The translations under genes were made by a program, and so were the position numbers. Source: Nilaparvata lugens (lineage: Eukaryota; Arthropoda; Insecta; Hemiptera; Delphacidae). From it: a stretch of 64,000 nt of DNA. Below the pieces are notes generated by a model. It worked only from the letters and a program-made list of their open reading frames with translations. It made no database searches and was not told the origin of the DNA. Positions 32,655-45,206 of the stretch are shown in pieces (the stretch's first letter is position 1; the number at the start of each line of letters is the position of its first letter). The stretch covers positions 62,210,047-62,274,046 of the forward strand of contig NC_052508.1 of the NCBI RefSeq assembly GCF_014356525.2. Direction: 5' to 3'.

Positions 32655-33300
32655 AATCAAACTCGCTTCGCTCGCCATATCCGTCTAGCCTAAGGGCTCC
32701 GCTCCCTGGACCCCCGACTGGATCGTCCAAAAATGAGATCATGAGCATGATCTCTTTGATCTTTTTTCATTTGAGCATGCTTCATTCCATCAGAAAGTCA
32801 AAGTACTGAGAAAACGCAGAAAAGCTGAGAAAAGCGTTGGAAAAACGCTGATTTTGGGCGTATCTTTGATGAAATATTAAAGTCACCTCATCACAAAATT
32901 ATTAGACCCTAGCTAAACCTCTGTACCAAATTTGAACATTTTCTGTCTATTACTTGATAAAAGAACTGAGAAAACGCAAAAAACCACTAACTTTTTGGCG
33001 TATCTTTGGCGTTATTTAAAATTCCTTCTAACACAACTTATTGCACCCTAGCTGAGCCTCTGTACTGAATTTGAGCATTTTCTGTTCATTTGTTCTCGAT
33101 AAATCTGAGAAAAAGCAAAAAACGCTAATTTTGGGCATATCTTTGACGTTATTGCAAATTCCTTCTAACACAACATTATTGCACCCTAGCTGAGCCTCTG
33201 TACTAAATTTGAGCATTTTCTGTTCATTTGTTCTCGATAAAAGCTGAGGAAACACTGAAAAACGTTGGTTTTGGGCGTATCTTTTTTTAATTTTTCCAAA
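32655..33300. repeat. CTCGCTTCGCTCGC end plus about 138-bp tandem repeat
   Basis: The start (32662-32735) matches the end of the foldback at 64-283. Three and a half units of about 138 bp follow (anchors AGCTAAACCTC/AGCTGAGCCTC at 32911, 33050 and 33188), each with TTTTGGGCGTATCTTTG. The array is followed at about 33390 by CCGAGCGAAGTGAG, a partial complement of the starting motif, so the array may be the interior of one larger element. Confidence 0.7.
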
Positions 33301-33389
33301 TAAGTTCTTAGTGCGCCTCTAAAGGGCCAACTGAACATATCTACCAAATTTGAACGTCAGTGAGTAATTGCCATTTTGCTTTCATTAAC

Positions 33390-33945
33390 CGAGCGAAGTG
33401 AGGTCTAAGATTCAAGTCTACGGTTTGGCATTTCTCTTAATGTTTAAATGATTATATGTTTATATGTTGCGCATTCACGACGAAACGCGGTAATAGATTT
33501 TCATGAAATTTGACAGGTATGTTCCTTTTTAAATTGCGCGTCGACGTATATACAAGGTTTTTGAAAATTTTGCAATTCAAGGATAATATAAAAGGAAAAA
33601 GGAGCCTCCTTCATACGCCAATATTAGAGTAAAAATCAGACTATAGAGTTATTCATCATAAATCAGCTGTTTAGTGGACTATAATACTATCCGTTCAAAA
33701 ACATCGAACATCTTGAAAATGTATCTTTCCATCAACGTTGTAGACAGTTGCAGCCAGACCTGATAACAGCGCTCACACTCACATTCCGGGACGACACGTC
33801 ACGGTACGATAGAACAGAGAGCTCTATGTTTATTCAGGATTTTTTCTAGACATCCTAAATTGATAAATTATTTATTAATTTTTGAGAAAACATAACAACA
33901 GGTCAATGTAACTTACTGAGCGTGAGGTCCACTGTTCACAGAATT
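33390..33945 (+). repeat. Dispersed repeat, copy in plus orientation
   Basis: The part from TCTAAGATTCAAGTCTACGG through AATATTAGAGTAAAAATCAG (33398-33665) reappears in reverse at 45316-45583 with high identity, and the end GTGAGGTCCACTGTTCACAG reappears at 45207. Between these the two copies differ in length, so one has an internal deletion or the other an insertion. Confidence 0.8.
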
Positions 33946-34129
33946 ACTAGTATATATAGATAAACCTAACCTCCCCCTGTCAACATAATAAGAGAGAGTA
34001 GGGTTGTGGTTGCGCATCAAAATAATTATGTCAACTTGTGGATTACATACCGGTAAAACGGATATGATTTAGATCTCCTAATTTTGAACATTCATTCTAA
34101 AAATATCAATCTCGTGCACCCCGAAGCCC

Positions 34130-34640
34130 AAATTTTTAGCTTGTTTACTATTAAACAAGCAATTTCTGTTTAGATGTTTGGATGTTTGGTTGTTTAGATG
34201 TTTATATGTTTGTATTTCACCGGACCTCGAAAACGGCTCTAACGATTCTCACCAAATTCAGAACATAGTAGGTTTATAATATAAATTTTTTCGATTGCAC
34301 TAGGTCTCATCCCTGGGAAAACTCGTTGAAGGACATTAAAAGGATAATTATTATTTTTCCTTGGAAAAATAGCTGATAACAATTATTTCGTCGTCTGTTG
34401 ATGATGGAAGTAAGTGAGCGAGTGCATGTGTGTGGGACTGTGTCAAAATTATGACTCAGCTGTAGAACTTTTGTAATCATTCAATCAGGTACTTAGTGCC
34501 GGTTGCAAAAAAGCCGGGTTATTCTCAATCTTGATTAATTCCAGTAGATCCATCTTTTTGAAATGGTCTTCTCTGATTTGGTTCACGTGAAATTAATCAG
34601 GATTAAAATTTAACCGGCTTTTGTGCAACCGGGCCTTTGT
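34130..34640 (+). repeat. Dispersed non-coding repeat
   Basis: It starts with AAACAAGCAATTTCTGTTTAG and tandem GATGTTTG-like words, then TTTCACCGGACCTCGAAAAC and TAGGTCTCATCCCTGGGAAA. I recall this sequence as abundant in planthopper genomes. No reading frame is preserved. Confidence 0.5.
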
Positions 34641-34965
34641 GAGGGAAATTTTTGCATTCCTCTGGCAATTAATCTCAATTTACTGTGATTAGATAGAACA
34701 TTTCTATATGAACTATGAATGTTATTATAATTTCTTCTTTCGTAATAAATTGTTTATGCTTTTGCATTCCAGAGCGAAGCTCAGTCCCCGATATCAGAAC
34801 TTTAATCTAGAGAGACTACCTCTTAGAAAAAGATGGTTAAAATTGGCAAATAAATTAATAACCTGTCCAATTGTGTCTAGTTGGCATTATGTTCAGGAAG
34901 GTTTGTGAACAAGAATTGGGTTCTGTCAATTTATTAGGTTAGCGCCAAGTTGAAGAACTTATTAT

Positions 34966-35740
34966 CTATACTACTGTATAATAAAGGAAAGAGCTGGCTC
35001 ATACACGTACGGGATAGGAAAATTATGTTTTCCTACAGTTACGTTGAAAAGTGGCCATTGCTGCACTGATTACAGAACGCAAAGAATCACTTTTCCGCTC
35101 TAGTGCGGGAAAAATTTTTCTGCACTCCAGATTTGCAACATGGCAACGCAAAATACTTAGTAGGTTATATGGAGCAACAGTGCAGCAAAATCAAAATGAA
35201 GTTGGTAACAGTGACTGCTGTGGCTGCTATAGTGAGCAGACGTGCAACCAAGCACAACGCGCTAATTATTACTATTATATATTATAACCAAGGACAACGA
35301 GGACTTTAGGATTTTAGGATTAAGGTTTTCATCAATAATAAAATTACACAGAAAAACATTTGATGCATTTCAGGCAATTTTACCCATAATTACCCACTTT
35401 TCATATTCAATGGTAACTGTAGGAAAAACTTAATGTGAAATACGTGCGCAAAGTTCCTCTGCTGCACTCAAGAAACCATTCCGCCCTCGCCTACGGCTCG
35501 GGCGTAAACGTTTCTTTCGATGCAGCAAACTGTCACTTTGCGCACTAGTTGCACAAATAACTATAAACGCATCATCACGTCTGAACTACTGGACTGATTA
35601 ACTTGAAATTTTGCATATAGATTCTTAATCGACCGAGGATGGTTCTAGGCCTACTTCAAACTCTTCAAGTTTAGTATTTTTGCACAAAATAGAGTACTTA
35701 ATTTTTCTTCATAGTCAACAAACAATTTGGCCAAGGTAGA
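34966..35740 (+). repeat. Dispersed repeat split by a nested insertion
   Basis: The flanks (34966-35028 and 35564-35700) match successive parts of an uninterrupted relative at 36600-36850: TATAATAAAGGAAAGA, CGTACGGGATAGGAAA, then TGAACTACTGG...AAATTTTGCATAT and CGACCGAGGATGG. The intervening 35029-35563 is the nested element. Confidence 0.75.
35029..35563 (+). repeat. Inverted-repeat element, copy 2 (nested)
   Basis: It is an opposite-orientation copy of 11397-11930 at roughly 95 percent identity by eye, from TTTCCTACAGTTAC to CGCACTAGTTGCACAAATAA. Its 79-codon plus frame matches the start of the frame in copy 1, then is lost through an indel near 35275. It lacks the GCCGGAAA-rich sequence that adjoins copy 1, which helps define the mobile unit. 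Confidence 0.8.
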
Positions 35741-35744
35741 AAAG

Positions 35745-36599
35745 GATAGAGCTATCTGCTTTGTCCAATGACAGACAAGGATAGCAACACCAATGTTAAT
35801 CAGGAGCTGACTTTATAACATGGACCTCATTATAAACTTCAAATAGTATACAATTCAGTGGTAGAAAGTTGAAAAATACTAAAAAAACTCTCCAAAATGG
35901 CGTACCACCATTTTCAAACATTAAAAAAACCTGCGATCTCTCCACCATCACTCTGTGGGAACACCTGTAAAGAACATTATTGACGTAAGTACTCGAAAAT
36001 ATAAAATTAAATCGATAAATTTAATTCCAGAACATGTTCCTCCATCGCGAATTGTGCGCTAAATAGTTGAAAATAATTAAATAAGCCTTTGATGTTCTAT
36101 TTGGGTCGAGTTTATTTGAATAATATATTAGCAAGAGGTGAAAAATAATTTATTCTAAATATATTTTGGGATAGCATGCGTCATTTGTGTCCTTAATTCA
36201 CAGAACAACTATGTATTACTTTGAAAAAAATATAATTTGAACTGTTATTTTTCGGGGAAAATTATGAATAATTTCAAAGAAAACTTTTTATACTACAATA
36301 TATTTTATTATAGTTCAAGTAGCAAAATCAGCCTTATTCTATAAAATCATTTCTTTGTGAATTATATTCAGTACCCTACTTATTTTTAATTTAATAATAG
36401 TAAAAAATATCACAATACAGTATTTTAGAAGCTTGCAAATATAAATTGATTAATGATGAATTCTAGAAGTTTTTCAAATGAGTTTCACGCTGGAAATTGA
36501 TTTCAACAAGTTATATTATCTAACTTATCTTGGCACTTCAAGATTGGGACCCAGACTATACCATATATTTTTCGAGATAGTTAACATCACAAAATCTCA
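35745..36599. other. MITE remnant, then no gene seen
   Basis: About 35745-35835 is a decayed relative of the 15.7-kb MITE (ATGACAGACAAGGATAG, TTATAACATGGACCTCA). The rest is AT-rich with no supported feature. Confidence 0.45.
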
Positions 36600-36850
36600 T
36601 CTATAGTATAATAAAGGAAAGAACTGACACTGGAACTGGCACGTACGGGATAGGAAATTCACGAATTACACTTCATCACATCTCAACTACTCAACTTATT
36701 TACTTGAAAGTTTGCATATTATAAAGTCTCAATTTACCGAGGATGATTATAGGCCTGTTCTAAATTCTTCAAGATTTAAGTAGGTTGAGTTTTCAGTTTG
36801 TCAAGTTTTTAATTGGACCCTCGCGGAGCACGGGTTACCTGCTGCTAGTA
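36600..36850 (+). repeat. Dispersed repeat, uninterrupted copy
   Basis: It runs from CTATAGTATAATAAAGGAAAG to CGCGGAGCACGGGTTACCTG. It shows the pre-insertion arrangement of the repeat split at 34966-35740. It is followed by a short CTACCCAATCTGAGATCCT motif also found at about 60210 in reverse. Confidence 0.7.
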
Positions 36851-37029
36851 AAGCATAATCAAACCGAATCTTTGAGGGTATTTAGACAAATTGAAATCTA
36901 CCATCTACCCAATCTGAGATCCTAGCCTGGTCAACCAAATAAAACTGATTTCAGTTTGAATTGATCTATTGCATCTTCTGTATTAATCTGATCTGTAATC
37001 ATTATTCATCACTGGAATGTTGTCTTAGC

Positions 37030-37612
37030 ATAATACAGAGTTATCTTAAAAGAATGGTGCGGTTTCGAACATGGTTTAAAGAAAAACCAAATTACTTACA
37101 GTTGATGTTGTTTATTCATCTAATTTGTCGTCTCAGGCAGTTTTTTACATAATTGATAAATTTAAATATGTGCGCCTTTAGTCGTTCGACAAAATATCCA
37201 AACGATAATCAATTTCTCTCCAAACATCCTCTAACATTTCATTGGTTATGGTTGTCATTGCTTCATTAATCCTGTTTTTAAGTGGTTCAGGTAGATTTTT
37301 TCTTGTAAATTTACATCAAAAACATTGTTTATTCACAAGAAAACGCGAACTGAACCACTTTAAAACAGGATTAAAGAACCAATGACAACCATAATCGAAG
37401 AAATGTTATCGAATGTTAAGAGAGAAATTTATTATCGCTTGGACATTTGTCGAGCGACTAAGGGCGCACTTATTTAAAGTCATTAATCATGAAAAAAAAC
37501 TGTTTCAGACGACAAATTAGGTGAATAAAAAACATTAACTGTAAGTAATTTGGTTTTTCTTTAAACAATGTTCGAAACCGCACCATTCTTTCATGATAAC
37601 TCTGTATAAATC
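37030..37612. mobile_element. Palindrome of two Tc1/mariner-like transposon 3' ends
   Basis: The left arm (about 37030-37320) and right arm (about 37328-37612) are inverted copies with a loop of only about 10-20 bp. Each arm encodes the last residues of a DDE transposase of the widespread insect Tc1/mariner type. The right arm on plus (37376-37477) reads MTTIIEEMLSNVKREIYYRL then DICRATKGA and a stop, and the left arm on minus (about 37190-37284) has the same segment with a frameshift. Beyond the stop each arm runs to the motif GGTGCGGTTTCGAAC near the element terminus. Confidence 0.8.
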
Positions 37613-38830
37613 GATATGTATTGTACAATACAATGCATGGATTGTAAGTTAAATTTATTAGGTTCAACTCAGTGTTGTGTTGAGTATATTGTGTTGAATC
37701 GAATGGTTCATGTGTTGTGTTGAATTATATGGTCTGTTGAATTATTGATCCGTTTTGTATAACTTATTTTTCTTGAACACATTTTTCTTCTGCTGATTCT
37801 TGTATTTTATATGTTCCGACGATTTTAGCAGTAGCCAATTCTATTTTTTTTTTTTTTTTTTTTGAATAATAATGTATAGAATTTAGAGTATAGAGTTTTG
37901 TATAGAGTTTTTTATTGTTTCAGTTATTGCTAATTCAGTATTAGTAATTATTGTATGTGGTATCTTTTAGAGAATTATGTTATCTTCTATTTCTTTGTGT
38001 TTTAGAGTACTTTCATTTTCATTCTCTGTCAGAACATCCGCTAAGCTACAAACAACGCACGGTAGAGATCTGAAGAAAACGCCCGGAGACAAAACTGAGA
38101 TTAAAATGCCAAGCTGAGAAAAGGAATGGGTTCAAGAACGTGTAGAATATTATCCTGAAATGAAACCTAACCACTCATATAATGAGCATTATAGATACAT
38201 TTATTTTAGACTCCGGAATATTCATGAGTGTAAGAGTTAACAACACCTTTGATTCTATCTATGACTTCTTTTCTTACACGTTTTTCACAATAACAATTTT
38301 TCTTCTTCTTAATCTACTTCATATTCTTTCATTATCTTTCTTATTATCTTTCTTCTTTATCTTTTTCAACCATCACGTATTTTTTCATCCCATTTTCCCC
38401 TTTCTATCCCTTCTTCATATTTTTCTATGAGTCATCCTTCACTACTTTTCTTGTTCGTACTTCTTTCCTTCCTTCATCTTCATCACACCCTTTATTTCCT
38501 TCTCCTTCCTATTCCTTCCCTCTTTTTCTTCTTCTTCTTCTCCTCGATTTTCATCCAGTTTCAGCCTCCTTCCTTCCTTCTTCTACTTCAACTACTTCTT
38601 ATTCAATCTTCCTTCTCCTCCTCTTTCTTATCCTCCTCTCTCTTCTCCTCCATTTCCTCCTCTACCCACTCCTACTTCTCATCCTACTCCTTCTTCCTCT
38701 TCACCTTTTTCTCCCTACAAACTTTTTCTCACTCCTCGTTCTACTTCTGCTCCACCACTACTTCTAAACCACACTCGTCTTATCTTCTCCTCCAACTTAT
38801 TTCTCTCCTCACTTGCCTTATCTCGCCCGA
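37613..38830. other. No gene; poly-T and CT-rich tract
   Basis: It contains TGTGTTGAAT-type repeats (about 37670-37740), a T22 run at 37842-37863, and a pyrimidine-rich tract at about 38260-38830. The 148-codon frame in the tract is low complexity. Confidence 0.5.
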
Positions 38831-41800
38831 ACACAATACAGCAACAAAAAGGTTAATCTGTGCAAGCTGTTAGCTGTTCGAGTGTTGCTCCTTTCTTATT
38901 TTTTTGCTCAGCTTTAGTCGCCGCTTTAATTACCAACTCGTGACGATAATAAATAGTTGTGAGCAATTAAAATTGTAAATTAATTATAACCCTTCTATAT
39001 AAGTCCGGAGTTCCACCCCTAAGGCTCTTTTCGGTGTTTCAGAGCAGCTAAGCGGGATTCACCCAAAAATGTCAGCATTAGTTAAACGGAAAACATCGAT
39101 GGTATCTTACAAATAATGCTGACAGTTTGAAATGGATCTGACTATAGAATGCGTGTGCTGCTCATTTAAAAGCTGTTGTTGAGAATAATCTGAGCCTTGC
39201 TTTTAACAACTGTAACACAGCCACATTTTTTGGATTTTTTTTTAGTGTGAAATACCAAGAAACTGGTTTGTTTCGTGTAGTTCCATTGTGTTTTTGTGAT
39301 TACTGATTAGCTTTTATTATAATTATGGATTTAAGTTCATCTTTCATCTTATGTAATTTTGGATGTAGTATTTCCCTTTAGGGTAAACGAGCATAGCTTG
39401 AATTCTTCTCTACAATCATTGTTAGAAAAACAGCTGTGCTTCTAACGAATAGGTTTGTTTCCAATTTTTCGGATCAAAATTTTCTAAAGTAACTCTTTAT
39501 TTATCAGTTTTATGTGATTTGTGAGTGTTATTTCGGTATTAAATTTGGTTTCCGAACTTAATCCAAAATTGCTTGTTTTCAAGTGTTTTTACTTAAAATT
39601 GGACTCAAAATCTAAAGTGATTGAAACAAAAAGCATTTTTGGGACTATTGTAGGAATCGAAATTCGGAGAAGGAATAATTTTGGGCTGTGCCTGATGGTC
39701 ATTCTAATGAATTGTGTTTTGTCTATCATAAAATAAATGGATGAATAAATATGTTCGCTAGGCAACCTCACACTGTTGGTTAAATTTGAATATGTACAGT
39801 AAATTAATGTTAAAATCCACATACACGACTGCTGCTTTTCTGGTTTCTGTTCATGTGAACAAATAACTGTTTTCTTTCCGCAAAAACCAAAAAATTTAGC
39901 TTCAAACTCCATCATCAATGAATACTTTTTCCATCAAACTACACGGTTACAGATTTCATGTACATCACCGAAATTACTGTGCCTATAACCATTTATTCAC
40001 CATTGCCAAAGAGTGTTGTTACCTTTTGAGCATATATTATGTTGGTGTAAATAATCAAATCAAATCAATTTATTTTCCACATTGCATTATAAAAAAAATG
40101 TAAAATTCATAAATCCAATTATAAATAGAATACATCAATCGAAATAGAAAATGATACATAATTACATTAATGCTAGTTTATAGATGGCGTGGAATTCCCC
40201 CATGAAGACTATACGTCTGTGAATGGGGGGGGGGGAGTTCTTGCATGAAAATAGAGTAACATGTATCTTTATCTGTGCTATGAACTATTAACTTTATGTT
40301 CTATAGTTATGATATTTAAGAAACTTCAAGCTTTCTTGTCTCTGAATTATTTCGGTAGTAGGAGTACTATTCATATTAAACTTGACATACCGAGATGTGA
40401 AATTACACCAGTGTCAATACCAGTGTCATTGGCTCTGAAAGTTATTCGGATAACCTGAGTTTGGAAGGTTCGAATTCTTTTTGAAGTTAATTCACAGTTA
40501 TTGCAATGAATTCAATTGTAGATTGATTCTACTCCGGATAAATTCATATTTTCATAGTCATAAGTTCATATTTTGTTGTAAAAACTGAAAAATCCTCAAA
40601 CACAATGATCAGTTTCGCTTTACAATTTAAAATATTTAGAGAAGACAAATGGGTAATGCTCTTGAATACTTTATCCAGATAAATTATTGAGAAATTTGTC
40701 ACGGTCGACCCTATCCCAATAATTGAATTCTTTCTTTTTGATTCTGATAATTATCTGTCACTCCAAATTAAGAGCAAATGATTTATGCCGTCTCGTACGT
40801 GCTTCAATGCATATCTCAGCTAATTTATGCGTGAAGTCGTGATTTAGACCCGTCAATGCTTATTGAAAAGCAATGAATTATGAGAATAAGTGAAAAAAAT
40901 TGAAACGAAATGTTAAGGATGTTGAGATATAGGAGAGGATCATATACTGTATATGAGGTTAGATGGAGAGAAAGAGTCACGAAGTAAAGCAAGATACTAC
41001 ACTGCACTTCGATCTTAACAAGCAGGCCGAGATGAGATGGAAAAAGAAAGAATGTTACAATTACCAAGAGAAAGAGAAAAAAGAGAGAGAAGTGGACAGG
41101 AAAAAGAGAGAAAGTCGAGAAAAGTGAAGAGGAGAAAGAGAGAAAGAAGAAAGGCTGAAAGCAAGAGCAAGAAGGAAGACTGACATTATAAAACGAGTAG
41201 ACTAAGGGCGAATTCAACAAGAATAATTCATCAAGTATCAATAAGAGAGTAGCAGTTGCCTGAAGAAATTGAGAAAAACAATTTATAGAATCGAAGTTAC
41301 CCCAAGAGATATAGTAGTAATTTCGTCATAATTGCGACAGCCAATTGGAGTTGAGTAAGTGAGAAGGAGTTGAGTAGAAGGAATTTAATCAATCACAAGC
41401 TAACCAATGAGAGAGCAGACACTTCGTCACCATGTTTAAAATAAAATGGTAGTTGATTAGGGAAACTTAGCCAGTCTCAATGTAAATACGAATATCTATT
41501 ACGCGTACTAGTTAGAAAGAAAATATTTTAAGTCAGGACCACAATCAATGGAGATTAAGTAGCAGAAATTTAAATCACTCTCAAGCTAACCAATAGGAAA
41601 TTGGGTTATAGTAATTTACAGTTATTTAAATTTTTCAATTAAAAAAATAATGTATTCCGCACAACATAATATTATTATTACAAAACATTGTACCATCTAA
41701 CAATACAAAAACATACTAATGAAAATTATATGTTTTGCTTCAGACAAAAACATAAAGCGAAATAAATATGAGCACACCTAGGCATAAGCCCTACTGGAGT

Positions 41801-41960
41801 GCACTTCTCTTAAAATAAAATAAATTTAAAGACTAGAGTAGTAGGACCGCTACGTTATTTCATGACAATAATAAAATTATGACATAAGACAGTTAGTTAC
41901 TTTACCTATATTTTTGACTTCAGATACTGTTGTTGGTTACATTTAGTGATATTTATTTAT
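38831..41960. other. 3.1 kb without a recognised gene
   Basis: AT-rich. It includes an AATCAAATCAAATCAA tail followed by TTTATTTTCC near 40045 (probably a minus-strand LINE 3' end), a G10 run at about 40227-40237, and a purine-rich tract at about 41040-41170. Short frames show no family signature. Confidence 0.4.
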
Positions 41961-42040
41961 AATGAAACACTGGAATGTTGTCTAAAAATATCACAAGTTT
42001 AAATTCGTGACATATCTAGACAACATAGCAGTGTTTCATT
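41961..42040. repeat. Short foldback
   Basis: AATGAAACACTG..ATGTTGTCTA at the left pairs with TAGACAAC..CAGTGTTTCATT at the right, about 24 bp per arm, with a 30-bp loop. It could be a small MITE. Confidence 0.7.
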
Positions 42041-42214
42041 GCCTTTATTCTTATAATGTGTGAGCATTAAGAGATCACTTTTTTCTGTAGGATAGCGATT
42101 AATTTCTCATTTAAGAAGCTCTTGAATTAAATTCTCGTTCAAAACCAGACTCTGAAATGAAAAACAAAATACTAATATTTGAATATTGTAATAGTTATCA
42201 ACATATTTTGAATC

Positions 42215-42345
42215 CGATACTCTTGCAATATACTATCATACTGTAAAATACTCTCAAAACCTCTTGTAACATACTCTCATACTGTAAAATACTCTCAAAC
42301 CCTCATATAACATACTCTTATACTGTAAAATACTCTCAAAACCAA
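42215..42345. repeat. Tandem repeat, about 44-bp unit, three copies
   Basis: CATACTGTAAAATACTCTCA recurs three times at roughly 44-46 bp spacing. Confidence 0.85.
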
Positions 42346-43819
42346 AGTTTCGATTCCAGTTTTTCCTTTGATTTGTGACTATATCACTGCCATAAGTGAT
42401 TCTTATCCAGCCTGGAATCAATGCACTGATTTATGAGTGCGGAGCATCGCGCTGATAGCTTGGAAAAAGTCATAATCGATGGGTCAGTCGGGCGGGAGCG
42501 GCAGCGGGAGCAGGACAGCCTTATTAGGAGTGACTGAGTCAGACTGACTGATATGGAAGGCACTGGCCACAGATTGAGAAGTTTAGATCAAAATGACGAT
42601 AAATTAAATTTTTGCCGCCGCTACGCTTTGCTCACCGATCGATGATAAATAATTTCTCAGTCGGTGCTTTTTTTTTATCCTTCTCCATCTTTCTGTTTTC
42701 CTCTTCTGTTTAATTCTCCTTCTTCTCTCCCTTCCTATCTTCCTATTCTCTGTTTCGTTTTTTCCATGAGTCATGTCTCTATGTAATTGTCCTTCTCCTG
42801 TAGCCTTTTCATCTATTAATTTTATCATAATTGATTATCTTCTTCTCCTTCTTCCTTTGGTTATTTCCATGCCATGTCCTCTATGTAATTTTCCTTTACT
42901 TGTAGCTTCTCCTTCAACTTTTCATTTTTAAAATAAATAATTCATTATTATTTGTGTTTAGTTGATCCATTCATTAGTATTTGTAGCTTTATAATGAAAA
43001 TTCATTACAACTTCCAATAATCTTCCAACTTTCACATTATTTTCGTTCATCACTGCGATCCTTTCCTGCTTTTTCTAATGATTTCTCGCAATCTTTTTCT
43101 GTTGTTTGTTAATAGGGAGAATATTATTTCATATCATTTTCCAATAATAGACAAAAATTATATTGAAACTCTTATTGATTCTAATTGCATTCCACCTTCA
43201 TTCTGCATAATAATTCTTCATAGCGTAAACTTTTTTTCAAGTAATTCCTTTCAGAAGAGTGTGAAAACACACTATAGAATATCTATATCTATATCTATAT
43301 CCTCCTAAGACCACTCTTACAGTTTTCTCCAAAACTTCATTTTTCAACTGATCTATACAAATTTCTAAAGATGTAATCTTCTCTATTCTCTAGCCTCTAT
43401 CATAGAATTATTGATCATTGCCGATCATTCCAATTTTCATCTTCATCCAATCCAACTAGAAATAGGCCCTATAACTTCTTCAAATTTCCCCCACTTCTCC
43501 AACCAAATCATCTCCTTCACATCTAATTCCTCTGTATTGTTTCTTCCTCTGCTTATTCACCATTCACCTCTTTCAGTTACTTTCTTTTGATTCGTTTCGC
43601 CTCTTCAACTTCTCTTCTTTCCATACTCTTCTCCTCCTTCTTCCTTCTCTTCCCATCCAATCCTCTAACCATTGTCCCTTTTCCTTCTGATTGATTTCTT
43701 TTTCAAAAAAGGTGTGCTTTTAAGAGTGGCTTTTGACGAACATTCCACACACGCACCATCGCTCATCAATAGATTTTTAATTCCCGTCAGCATTCCAGGC
43801 TGCTGGGCAGATCTCCTCC
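42346..43819. other. No gene seen
   Basis: It contains a short GGGAGCGGCAGCGGGAGC run (about 42494-42511) and CT-rich stretches. Frames are low complexity. Confidence 0.4.
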
Positions 43820-43937
43820 TCCTCCTACTTCATCCTAACTACTTCTCATCAATCCTTCTCACTTCCACCACGTCCACCTCCTCCTACTTCCTCCTAACTA
43901 CTTCTTATCAATCCTTCTCACTTCCACCACGTCCTCC
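43820..43937. repeat. Tandem duplication, 59-bp unit
   Basis: CCTCCTACTT begins at 43821 and again at 43880, with ATCAATCCTTCTCACTTCCA in both units. Confidence 0.85.
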
Positions 43938-44099
43938 TCCTCGTCCTACTCCTACCAGCCGCCTCCGCCTCCTTTTGACGGCAATTTTAATTAATATATC
44001 AAATTCAACCGACGTTCCTCACAGTAGCTGCCTGCCCTGCCTCACAACTCACAACTGGAAACATCGACCGCTCTTTTCATACCTTGCTACCAAGATGAT

Positions 44100-45200
44100 C
44101 GACAGGAAAAAAACAATGGTGAAGGATTAGGAGAATGAAGGAGAGGGAACAGTGAAATAATAAGAGAAGTACTATATGATGAAGATTCAGAAGGGGGAAG
44201 AAAATGAATAGAACATGAAAAACATTGAGGAGTACGAGGGAAAACAGAATGGAGAAGGATGAGGGAAAGAAAGAAGAGGGGAAAGGGAACAGATAAAGAG
44301 AAGTATAATACAAATATAAAGAAAATAAAAATCTCAGTACCCTTTTTTTGAAATATTTTATCACAACATTTTTCGGACATTTATGCCATTTTCAAGTGAT
44401 ATGAAGTGAATAAACAATCACTTACTTCATATCACTTAAAAATGGCATGAATGTCCGAAACATGTTGTGATAAAATATTTCAAAAAAAGGGTACTGAGAT
44501 TTGCATTTCCTTCATATTTATATTACAAGTAGCCCTATACAGAAAAGAGATAAGTATAATACAGTATGACAAAGAACCAGGAGGAGGAAGAAGAAATGAG
44601 AGAGAGCAGATAAAGAATAAGTACAATAAGATAAAGCAGTAAGAGGTGAAGGAAATAGAGACATGAATAACGAGAAGTACAAGGAAAGAGAATGGACCAG
44701 CAGATGGAGGAGGATGACAAGAGAAGGAGGTGAAGAGGCCTAGAGAAGGATAATAGGGAGAAAGCGTAGAAAGAGGATGAATAGGAGAAAGAAGGTGAGG
44801 CAGTTGAGAAGGGGTTGGAGAAAGGGAATAATAAGAAAATCAGAAGGATGAAGAAGGAGGAGAGGTTGGGAAGAGTAATAGAAGGAGAATCTAGAAGATA
44901 ATGGAATGAGAATGTGTAGAAGAAAAGGTGATAGGAAATAAGTGATGATGATAGTCCTATAATGGGAATGAGATCTTTAGGAAATTTTGTTACTTCAACA
45001 ACTATGAAGAATATTCTGTTCAGAACAAACTAACGAAAGTAAAAAACAAATTACATAGTGACTTCTGAAATTATGAAGAATAGGGGAATGAGAGAATGAA
45101 GCAAGAGAGAGCAGAAATGAAGGAAGAGCTGGAAGATACCAAAAAAGGATGAACGATATAGGAATACAACAAAAATGGAATAAAGCTGAATAGGCGAATA
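44100..45200. repeat. Purine-rich tract
   Basis: AG-rich on plus over most of 1.1 kb, interrupted by the palindrome at 44331-44500. Minus-strand frames are Phe/Leu/Ser low complexity and are not supported. Confidence 0.6.
44331..44500. repeat. 170-bp palindrome with Penelope-type end motif
   Basis: ATCTCAGTACCCTTTTTTTG at the left is the complement of the right end. Arms of about 78 bp pair with few mismatches around an 8-10-nt loop near 44410. Each arm contains ATGGCAT(G/A)AATGTCCGAAA followed by CATGTTGTGATAAAATA. This resembles the conserved end of Penelope-like retroelements, in which a hammerhead-type ribozyme is often found, but the CTGATGA core box is not present here. Confidence 0.65.
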
Positions 45201-45206
45201 CTGTTC

